In this document: piece after piece, positions 35,001 to 47,000 of the stretch
How positions within the stretch are numbered: the first letter of the stretch is position 1
Layout of the letters: each line of letters begins with the position of its first letter
NCBI RefSeq assembly: GCF_016859285.1
Contig: NC_053418.1
Span: forward strand, 5,254,521 to 5,318,520
Length of the DNA: 64,000 nucleotides
DNA from: Xiphias gladius
Taxonomy: Eukaryota > Chordata > Actinopteri > Istiophoriformes > Xiphiidae
Direction: 5' to 3'
Made by a program: the position numbers and the translations under genes
Notes under the pieces: generated by a model
The model's input: only the letters and a program-made list of their open reading frames with translations
Told to the model about the DNA's origin: nothing
Databases searched by the model: none

Positions 35001-38000
35001 TGTTTGTATCCAATGCCCACGTTGGGTGACACTGGCTTTTTCATGAATATCGTCTGGCAGACACTGATTTATCTTTTGGTCTGTGTTCCATCTCTAACCG
35101 TCCCTAACCTGAGTGTCTGCACAACTGCGGTCTGCAGATCCACTTTTGATGACAAGACAGTAAACAAGTGCTTGCCGCCTGCTGCTTGCAGATCACAGGC
35201 TGACAAACAAATGCAGAGTGGTAACAACATTGTCTTTTTTTTTTTTTTTTTTAGGTTCATTTCTGTTCATTAAAAACCAAAAATGCATCCCTTCCTGTGC
35301 AGCATTACACTTTTGCAACCTGTGTGATGCCCAGTACACCCCAGATAAAAATAGGCAACTCTGAATGTTCTTTAAACTCAGCTACAGGCTTCGTTACCTC
35401 CTGTAGGAATCAACTACAAACCCAGTAAACATATAAAACATTTTTAAAGTCAACACATAAAGCTTTAACAAAGCATTTTATATTCCTGATATTTACCATG
35501 TCTGTGATGCACACAGTTGGTTAAAATAGTTAATTAAAAACATTAGCAACGAATGAAATATTGATAAGGTTATAAATAATACCTTTAATAAGGGAAAACA
35601 AATGCATAGTGAGAAATAGCTCTTGAAAATAAAGTATTTGTTGTTGGTGTTAACTTTCATTTGGATTTGACGCTTTCTTTTTCAACAAGAGGGAAAATTA
35701 GCTTTCAAGACACTGTATTCACATCGCTGTAATTTAGAGAACGTGTCATATTTCCCAGTTTCTCCAGTGGTACTGTTATTATTATGGGGTGGTCTTCTCT
35801 ACCAAGTACTGGACGCCGTTACTTTGAAAAACAGAAAAATACGAATTGACAAAATTACGGCAGAGTCAGGCCATGTACAGTTTTTTTGATTTTGTAAGTA
35901 TTCATCCCTTAGAGGATAGCTGTATGGGTTTATACATACCATTTTCTGAAAAATATTGTTTTGTTTTTTTTCCCAAACCCAACCGCCTCACTGTAGGCAT
36001 TTTATTTTTGACGGACAATAAATTCTTTTACATGGCCATAACTGAGAAAATCAAACTGAGCCACTGGCAGCATCGTTAGAGTCCTGGAGGGTACTTACGG
36101 TGCCTGTTGAGAGGATGGAGCGATATTTTGGGGCCGTTTTACACACAGATTTGGTTGCAGGTCTCCACTTAAAGTCTGTGTGGTGGAGCGCTCCATCGGT
36201 TTCCGCTCCAACGGCTGCCAGGTCTCCTAGTGCCTGATGTACCACAGATTTTTGCAGACGGTTTCTGTGGGAAAATGCCGCATTTAGTTATAATGACACC
36301 ACATCATGACGTAGAAGCTTCTTTTCTCTTGCACTTAAAAGTAAAGTGGCATTTATGCACAATAAACGTCAGTGAAGGATGTGAATTCGCACCGGCGACA
36401 TTTTCTTCTATTCTGGTGTTTTGACGTCCTTGATAATTTGATCGATATAACCCTGGAAAAGTTGTACAGGAACGCTCTCTTGACCGAAATCCCAGCAGCG
36501 AAGATCAGCTGATTGGATTTCGGCTGTACAAAGCCGTTGGAAAAAAAAAAAACGGGATTTAAAGCTCACTGTGTCTTGATTTTAATTGTGATGTCCTCTG
36601 ATTAATATCCCAAGGAAGCTCACCGTAATTAGATTTCAAAACGGTAATTTCAGAATATTTTCCATAGGATTTAAACTCGAAAAACTGGACCTCAGTTGGA
36701 GTTCAAGCTGAAGTGAGTTTTGCCTGGTCTCATGTTTTTTGGGCTCTTCCCGAGGATGCCTTTCTGGCTCTAAACGCAGCGCACTGCTTGAGATCATCAC
36801 ACTATCAACCCTGTTCAGTATAATCCATAAAAACTGTCTTTCATATTATCACATGTCCAAAATTTTGCAATATGTCATTATAATTGAGTGCATCGGTCTG
36901 TGGAGTGAATTTTGGGCCCATTTCCTGTGAAGGACTGATAAGGGCTGGTCGTGGCTGAGATCAGGAAGTCACCTCTGCCTTATCAGTCATCGCCGTGGTG
37001 TGACCAAGAACTCGGCAGACACCTGGGGCTGATAAGATAAACCGAGGGAGTGGGGGGGGGACGGGTCCCTTACCTGTCCTCTGTGGAAGAATGGCAGGAA
37101 GAACTGTCCGACTCTGACCTCCGATAGCGTCGTCTTCGCCGTGAGTGAGTCCGGGAGCTGGGGGAGGCGATGGGGAGAGCAGAGGAGAAGCGACACAAGT
37201 GGATAAACAGCTACGAGTACTAGAGACGCGGCGACTGACAGAAAATATATGCCAGTTATTTTTTATAAGCGGTTAATCGTTCGTGTTATTTACCGAGGAC
37301 AAATTCCAGCTTTTCAACTGCGAGGACCAGACGCTTCCATCTTTTTAATACCACTGTAAATTGATTACATTTGTAGATAATGGTCAGACAAATCAAAAAT
37401 TGTGTAGATTTTCGGGCTGTGGAAATTTGTAGCGATTTTTTTTTTTCACCATTTGTTTGCATTTTATAGATTAAAAGATGATTCAGGTTCATTAGAACTT
37501 GGGTCTTATTTTCTATGGGTTCCAATAACACAATAGTCACTGAATGAATTTCTGAGAACGGGGAACGTGGCAACATTGCCACACCAAGATGCAACAGTTC
37601 AAGAAACGAGGTCGGTCAGAAATTCAGACAGGTTGGAAAACAAGTTTAGTCGGATGATCAAAACCGCAGAAAGTACTGTGGGTCAAAGTTGAACCAGGAA
37701 GTTGGTCTGTAAACTTTGAGAGATGCAGCGAACAACTGGACTGACGAACCTCTTAATCACCTTTGTTTTCTCTCCCTAATCACTCGGGCTCACCTGGGGT
37801 GCCCTGGTGGCCTCTGTCGTAGGCTCTGACCATGAAACACAATGTCCGAGGTTTGTGTTCGACACGTGTACATACGTACAGTATGTCGTATATCATTCGC
37901 CATCTGGGGCTCACCACCATTTCTTGCCAGCTGTCGAATAAAGCTAAAAGTTTTAAAGTTTAAAACCGGGAAAATCTGATAATTTTAGGAAAGTGTGTTG

Positions 38001-41000
38001 TATCTGAAATCACAGTCAGGCTGATTAAATGAACCGAAGCAAATCACAAAATTGCTGGCAACGAAGTCTAAAACTAGGAAAATAAGATGTACCCAAGATA
38101 TGATAAAGTGCAATTATTGTTTATCCAATTCATCTTACTACAGATACTATGGATAAATGAATCAAAAATTATATCATCATTAGTCATCATAAATTCCAGC
38201 CCTGTAGAGTTCATCTCCGCCTCTCTGTGTTAAAGGCCCTGAAAACCTCAGCTTCCCACTATGTGACAGGGGTCCTGATTTATATGAACCGTAGAGAGCA
38301 CATCAGAGAAGGTGGGAGTATAAGGGAACAGCAAAGGCATGAAGGCCACAAAAGAAGAGAGAGGAGAGAGTGGTAGTGAGCTTGAAAGCAGCGGTTCCTG
38401 TTGAAGTAAGCAGCGACTCTGTGCTTACAAACAACGGCCCGCTCTTCCCAATTCAAACTATAAAACGTTGCAAGATCACAGCATGAAATTGGTTTCTCTT
38501 ACCCTCTTTCACCCACTTTCCTCTTTTTGAGGCTCAAGCATTCAATCTGTTTTCCTCCTTGCCCGTTTTTTTTTTTTTCACACACTGCTCAAAAATTGGA
38601 AGCTGCATGTTTCTGAATTGACCCATCCTGCCCCTGACTTAAGAGCATTTTTGGAGGATCCTCTCTCTTTCTTCCTCGGCAATGGGTCTTCTGAAAAGGT
38701 TGGATGGTTGCGTTGGATTTGTAGAGTACATGATTCTGATGCAACAATGCACAGACTGACCTTTTCTTGTGCTTGCGCTCGTCCCGCCTCTTGTGTTTTA
38801 AACTGGAGGAGCTGGTGGGAAAGAGAATAGAACCATGAGTGAGGAGTTTTAAGACTGGCAAAGCCTGATCTAAAAAGTCTTACTGAAAGCAGGGGCTGAT
38901 GTAACACCAAATTCAAGACGGGATTATGTATGCAGGCGAGAACCGTTTGCCCTGTAAGTTTACTCTTGTAATAAAACATTAAAAGAGCCACAGCCACAAG
39001 ACATGCACAAAATCTTGCAATAATCATATACGTACCTGTGTTTTGACTTCTTGGAGGTATACCTGGAATAGTGAAAAAATACGGTTTGGGTGACTCAAAA
39101 AAATAAACGTCATGTGGCTTTTTTCGAATATTGTTACAGTAAGCAAGAGCTACCTATGCCGTTTGTTTTTCTTGGAGCTCTTCTTCTTCTTCTTTTTCTT
39201 CTTCCTCAGTGGCGACAGGCTCTGGGAAGGAGACCTACGGCAGGGGAACAGATGAACATGAACTCTGGAGAGTACCAAGAATTCTCCTGCACACCTTTCG
39301 GTTTATTGACTTCAGGAAACGTGACGAAAGGGCCCAACAGTACACCTCAAGGCAGAGTCATCTCACTTTGGGAACTGACCTTTTCCTTTTCCTCCTCCGT
39401 TCAGACTTTCTCTTCTTCTTCTTCCCCTTGGGACGTGGGGAGAGTTCCTCATCAAAGGAGGGGCTGCAAGCAGAGACAGAGCACAGGGGACACTTCTATA
39501 TTAAATCTAGTGAAGGGACATTAGATGTTAAATTTCAGCTGCAAGAATCTGGCAGGGTCAGCAGCAAATTTTCGGAGAGCGAATTACAGCTTCTGAATCC
39601 CAGTATCTGGACTTTTGGAATCTGATTTACACTGTATACTGTCCACCTGATACATGTGAGTCCGACATTCACGCCCTTTTAGCCGTGTTTGCTGAAAGCT
39701 GCTGTCTGCTGCGGTCAAAAATGACTCAGTGAGAGCGGTGAGGGCAAAACAGCTAAACAATGAGCTGAAACTCGGCTTCAGTCCTCCACAGCTGCGTTGG
39801 TTCATCTCAACGAGCGACCCCTTTCACACTGTCGCACTGTTTTCACATTTGATGCATTGTTATTACATAAAACTTTAACTGTCACCACATTAACCATACC
39901 TTAATCACAGTTTATTTTCCATAACCACAATCTTTCCAAAACCTAAACCATACCATAGCTGCCAGGCAGAGATACGGTGGAAAGCAACACATTTAAACAT
40001 TGATCCTGGATGTAAAAAACAGCAACGTATAACATATATATTGAAGACTTTGAGGGAATTTAATAAAAGCTATTAAGTATATTTTATCATAATTAGTACA
40101 TGAATCTTTTAATTATGGCCAAAAACGTGTTTTGTGAGGTCTCAGTGACCTTGACCTTTGACCTTTGAGCACAAAATTCTAATCAGTTCATCCTTGAATC
40201 CAAGTGGACGTTTGTGCCAGATGTAATGAAATTCCCTCCAGGCGTTCCTGATACTGTATCTCACGTTCAGAAGACTGGGGGGGACATGAGGGGCCCAGTG
40301 ACCTTGACCTTTGACCCTTGGCCTCCAAAATCGAATCGATTCATACTCGATTCCATGTGAACGTTTGTGCCGAATTGGAAGAAATTCCCTCAAGTCCAAC
40401 TAGTGTCCCTGAATGTGACAACGAAAAAATTGAACTGCTTCCTACCGAAAAAGAACACTCCGTGTGAAAACAGCTGACAGTGGGATTTGTCAGCTTTAAA
40501 CATCATTGTTCAACGTTATGAGCACAACTAATGAAATTCCATTCAAGTGAGAACAATTTTTTTTCCTCCATACTTTGGGTGAACTGACCCTGTAACACAA
40601 GACATAAATTACCCATGTTTTGAAGTACTGACTTGGGAATGAGCACAGTTTGTATTAATAGCTACAATAATACGGGATTCCACAGTGTGCGAACTTACAC
40701 AGGAACACGCTCTTCGCCTCCTCTTATTTATTGGATAGAGAAGTGTTGCTTACAGTTTTATCTGCGCATTTCACGCCAAGTGTGAAACCCGCTCTATAAA
40801 AGTCTACATGAAAATCTACATCAAATACTGGTGGACCTGGATCCAAAGGATTAAATATTTCCGAGTCCAAAATGGGAGTTATTTAGGTTGGAGATACTAC
40901 TTGTTAAGAAAGACACCGAGTACAACAAAAAAATACTGTATATTCTTGTGGAGTTTGCTGTCATGTTTTTCCTGGATTCGTTGCAAACAAATAACCCAGA

Positions 41001-44000
41001 GCAGAACGGGTGGGGTAAAATAATCCACATGACTCATCACTGGCATCACATAACAGCACATGAATGCATCCTGATTCCCTCTCACAACAATCGCAAGCAA
41101 GATTATCTGTGAGCCAAACATCCCATATGAGATGAGCCCATCACAACAGAATGATGAAATCCTATCCAGACTGGTATAAAGCACAAAACAGATCGCGCGC
41201 CAGTGAGCCTCACCGAGGTGAAGACTGGTGACGACAACACGCTCGTGTGTTACATCCCATCCACTGGCAGGTATGCCCCCTAGCTAGCTTCACAGCGCAG
41301 AGCCCTCTGCGTGTAGCCTTCGAATACTCGAACTCACACTTCGTCAGTTTGACTGAGTAAGTGTGTTAAGGACAGTGCTGAAGGAAGGAGTTCGTAGTCC
41401 TAAAAGAGCACTCCAGTGTTTTAGTGTGGCTATTTAATTCCTTTAGGGGGCTTGCTTTTCTTAAATGTTCGTGAAAGAACCAAAACATCCCCTACACTCA
41501 TTGACTTTGGAAGTAGGGGTGCACCAAACTTGTGTCTTTAAAAATAAAGGCCTGGTGATTAAATTTGTCTGAATTTCATTTCTGTCGTTGATATTCCCTT
41601 ACAACCAAAGAAATCATAGAAAGCCTGGCTCCTCCTGTAGACGTCACGCATTGCATGTTAGAACTTTTGACGCGCACGCGTGCAAACGTTGACCTGGTTG
41701 GCTAGCAAGTGGGGTCAAATCAGGCCAGTGGACACTTCTAGGAAATGTGACAAAAGCAGATATTTGATCTCTTTTTTAAAACCTCCTTCTGAGCCAACTA
41801 AGCACCTGAGTGAGAGAGAGACAGGAACCACAGCTGACAAGTTGACACCTGCCCCTCCCGGATCTGTGCCGGCGCACCGACAGCAGCAGGGGCAGCTGCA
41901 GACTGCCCCGCTCGGCGGTACTGCTCTTCCTACCCTGTCTCCTGAGGCTACTCAAAAGGCAGGCGCAGTCTGGCAAATGCAGTAAAAGGCTAAAAAATAC
42001 TCAAGTAACAGTAAAAGTACAGTTCTGAAAAGTGTGCACCATCTGAGCTAACTGCAGGTACCTACTTCTCTATTTTTCCCTATTTTCATTTTGCCTCATG
42101 TTGCGTTTCACAAAATGTATTTTTGAGATATATGACTATATGAATAGCTAGCCTTCATGGCAGTAGTGGACTGTAGTTCGAAGTATATTCGTAATATTCG
42201 TACCTTCAAGGGCCTATGATTTTCCTAATGACTTCTGATTTTCCATTTTTTATAAAAGGATTTTATTAAGTTTTTATTTAGGTATTTTTCATCGAGGATT
42301 CATGATTGATGCACTGTCCAGGGTGGGGAACCATGGAAGAAGTGATAATGGTGCGAGTGGTGACGTGGTCCATGGTATGCCCCATGAACCCCCACTTTTT
42401 TAGGCCCTACCTACCTTGGAAATGCCTATAGCTTTCAAACTCCAGGCTTCCGGTTTCTCAATCAGGCTTTCTGTAAAAAAATTGTAGTCTGTAATCCCAA
42501 ACCAAAATCAATCAAGTAATGTCACTTAGGGGAATTTTATTAGACTTGACAAAGCTCCTTCTGAGCCATAGAGGACATTATACAGCAAATGTTGTAGTCT
42601 GAGAAGTATTCCTCATCACTCGTAACTTGACTTAGATGTGAAAAAAATTGATGGAATATCCCTTTAACATTAAATAGGTCAGAAATGTACGCTCAGTAGC
42701 CAGTTTATTAGGTACACCTAGCTAAGACCAATGCAGTCTAATACAACAGTCCTGGAGTATATCCTACCCTCATGGGGGTTATAACGGTCAGTTTTTGCTG
42801 ACACTGTTGTAGACAGGTGTTGATTCAATTGTATGATAATTATGGGGCCTGTAGTTTGCGATGCTGTTGTAAGAACATGTTTTACTCAGGCTCCCTTAGC
42901 CCTGAAATAGATCTACATGATAGCGCCACTTGTAGATGCAGAAGATTTGTGGCACATTTGCATGCCTTTGTAGTTCACGGACACTGCACGCCTGCACACA
43001 TTTTCCCCTGCAGCGACACACATACTCATGCTAGCCTGAGATATTCTTGTCCTCCACCCGCTCTTCTCCGAAAGTACGAATTCATCATTGCAGTGAAAAG
43101 AAACATGTCAGATTCCATCTGTTGACCAGCTTGATTGCTGTCCAGAAGTCCAATTATTTGCTTTGAAAATGACAGATGTGGAAAAGGAAATGAAGGCCTT
43201 TGAAGCGCCGCAGGCTCGTCGGAGGGGCCTGTGGCGCAGAACCGGCTTGCTGGAACTCATAAGATGCAAAGGCAGGAGGGAGTGAGCCAGCATGTAGGGT
43301 GATACAGAGCAAGGAAGAAATCTGCAAGAGGATGCTTTTGACTGCGATTCACTCAAGCAGCCTCACCTTGGCTTTACCAAGGAGGTGTGAATATCATGAA
43401 GGCGTGATGAAGTGTTCGCATCATTCGTGGCAGGGTAGAGTGAGCTACTAAAATGGAGGAAAAACCGATCGTTGCAATCAGCGGGTTCCCGAATGTTTAC
43501 AATACAACTTTGACAAGTTACTGGTATTTGGATGAGAAAAAAAAAAAAAAATACACAGAAGCTAAATTACTGTCGCACCCGCAAGCTCAGGAGAGATCCA
43601 AGAGAGCCTGCCACTATGAATCCGTCAACAAGACGTGAGGCTACAACAAATGCGCTTTGAAATGTGGTCCTTTAAAATTTAATTTTCTCCATATTAATGA
43701 CAAAAATGGGTAAATCAGCATTCTCCACAGAGAAAAAAAGTTTGGAATAATACAAAAACTAAAACCGGAATATACTATGAGAGATAACAGATTTTGTACG
43801 CTGCATGGTTTCACTGAGAATAAAACTAAGCATTAAAGATGAACTCATTTTCTGAAAAAATATTTTCATTGCACAGAATTAGGCTTAGCTGGGCTCTGGG
43901 CGGAATACATCAAAAATGCCTATAAACCTCAGATGTGTAAGACACATTTTTAAGCCCTTTCAAGCTTACTAGAGGGTAACCGCTTGCCATTTATCCGTCA

Positions 44001-47000
44001 AATTCTAGGAAGTGTAGCAGGTCACGAACAGCAGGTCACGCACGCAGGTGAGTGTGATCAGACCCGGGTCCAAACAGCGAGCTGCACTCCTCTTTGATAC
44101 ATGCAACCGCAGAGCCCTGGAGACCATGTGCCTGTTTTCTTGGGGTGCAGGAGACTGTCTTGCCATAATAAATGGCCTGGGTTGGTGCAGTCGGGGGTTC
44201 GGGAGCATTAGGAACTGAAATGCATTAGGGCTGATTAGACAGACCAAGCCCAAGTACCCTCTCCTAGTAATGAGAATGCTTTGTCACTCATTAACACCTC
44301 TGCCATTCTAGCCTTGTAGAAAAAGAGCACAAGGCGGGAATTTGCATTTTTTTTTTTTTTCCCTGCAAGCAGACACAGTTTCTTTCGATGAGGTGGAGGG
44401 AATGAAAGGGAGAATGAGAGAGCAGTCAACTAGCAGCTACACTGGGAATGGTGATTGTGTGGAACAATGGTGTATGAAATAGGGATTTGGGGACATCTGA
44501 TGTGAATGTGCTCAATGCTGAACGCAGCCTAATTTCCTGAAGAGCATGTTGATCCCCCCCCGCCGCAAACATGCAGGAATGAATATATACATGTGCCTAC
44601 ATCCTAGATATCTCATCATTTAAAAAATATATCACTTGTTTGGTGTCAGGCACTGGTTTGTGTTCCTATTGACTGTATTGCGTTCAGTACAGTCACGATC
44701 AGGTGGATTTCAAACGTTTTTAGTTGGGTTCAGGTGGGGTTTTCAGGCAATTATATTGGTTTACTAACAACAGCTTTCTAAAAGCCACTCACAGTAGCCA
44801 ACATACTTTTTCTAGAGGGAAGCCGGTGTCAGTGTCTTGTGGTTTCATGTCATAATTAACGCTGGTTGCTCTGCTAAATTGGGCTGCGGCCGGCCAATTA
44901 GCAAGATAACAATCTCAAGAGCAAATGCCTTTCTCAACAGAGAAGATTTCTCTCCAGCAACAACTCGCAGGGCTTTGTGAGCTCGTACGGCTTTGAGACA
45001 AATAATTTGGAGACGAATCTACCTCAATAGCCGCTTTTACTAAATGGAAATGAATAAACAGAAACACATTTTTTTTTTTTTTTTTCACGTATCTCTGCTC
45101 CTCTTGCTCGCATTCTATGCATTCGTTTTGAAACCAGTGAACCTGCTGGGAGATGTGTGATGCATCTGCGTCGCCTCAGTATGCCTCTGTCAAGGTTGGT
45201 TGTGGCTGCTCTGTCTCCCCAGGCTTACCTCCTCCACTGCTGACCTCCTGGTAAAAGGCGATGATTAGCCAGGTGCCTGTTGGTGTCTGTTGCATGTGAA
45301 CGATCTCCCAGACGTGGGCGAGACCTACTTCTTCAATGCATTCTATTAGTAATTGGTGTATATTTGCAATTCAGAGTATAGTTTATAATATTTTAACAAT
45401 GTCTACTACAAATTAAGTTCATATACTTATAATTTCTATTGCAAAATATATTTTGTGGGAAAAAACTACTGTCTGGATTATGTTCAGTGGCAACATTTTT
45501 CAAGTGAGGGCTGCCTTTCCTTTTGTTTACAGCCACGGATTTGTATGACGGGTGGATGGTGGTCAGGGTGGATGGTGGGCAAGCATAGTACCAGAGACCA
45601 GGATTTGTTTTCTGAGTACCGAATGTGGTACCAACAAGAGCATTTTGGTTTAAAATCTGGGACAGCCTGTGGTTTATGTTGACTTCTCCACTAGAAAAAC
45701 AAAGAGCAAGATTCCACCTGACTCCACTATTAGTGCAACCTCTTCTGGTAACGCGCAGGTCGCACACATTCAAGGGCACATTCCTGGCAGACTACTTTGT
45801 AGCATGAACGACATAACCCCACAGTTGTAAAACCCTGTCCTGTAGAATTAAACACTGATGTGCGGCGCTTTGGTGTCAGATAAACCTTCAAACACATCAA
45901 TGCAAACGGGATTTCCTGGATCATGTTTCATCTTCCTAGTGCAACACTACCACACCAGCGCAGCCCCTTGCATTATTCATCGTTTTCAATCTGAATGAGG
46001 CCTTAGCATTAAGAGGCGCACTGTGTATGATTTGTTTTTTAATCTTTACCTGTCGTAGTCTAAATCACGGAGAAGGGGCTGCAGTGGAATGAAGGTATCA
46101 CCGTTGGGGCACAGAACCTCGCCTGAAGTACAGAGCATCTCTGGTAACTTCAGAATAAATTAATACACTTTCACAAAACATAATATTAAGCTTCGAGGAA
46201 AAGAAGCAGAGTTGCAACGTAAGACGGAAAAGACAGGCGTATTTAATGAGTATGGCGATAACTAAACTACTGACTAATATCATAAATAGACGCAAAGTGC
46301 CATTTCGGTATCCTGCCTTTGGCATAAAAGCTGGTAAACGGGAGCGCGCTGTGTCCGCTTTACTGATGACACCTTCTGTCATTCTTCAGTTTCTGCCGTT
46401 TGGAGATGCAGACAAGTCCTCTAGCGTAGATTCAACTCACACGAAAAAAGCTCTCCGTTTCAAGGATAACAAACACCATAAATCCTGCTCTCCGTGCTTT
46501 TTCCTATGTCGTGTCGTTTCTTGCACGCAGGAACCAGAAAAATGATTATATTAACATTAAATTCAAAAACAAAGAGAAGCAGCCGGCGGGTAAAGTTCAC
46601 CCAAAGAGGAAGTGATTCGTGTTTATGATCCTCTCTAACGCTTCAAATGCGGCTTCAGTCGTGTTTTACAAATCACTGGCTGCTTGCCTGCTGTGTATCT
46701 GCAAAGGCTTTGAAGGTGTCAGATTAATTAAGAAGTTTTGAAAAAAAAAAAAAAAAAGCGACTTCTGGTTCAAGGTGTGAAAGCGAGTATCTGAATGACA
46801 CAGTGTATAATTCCTCACAACATGTTTGTATTTCTCCACCGGGCCCGACCTGATAAGACTGTTTACCTTCCACATGCCAGAATATAGAGATTAGCTCCAT
46901 TTTCTCACTTAGAGTCAAGCCCTGAAGGAGTTTTAGTGTACTGTTAAAAGACTTTATCATCAGCACTGTAATCTACAAAAGCACCTCCAGAATCAAATAA

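Noticed and set aside
36925..36990. ctgataagg / ccttatcag inverted pair
   Set aside because: Two GATA-like words about 40 bp apart in an intron; too short to claim as a hairpin or regulatory module.
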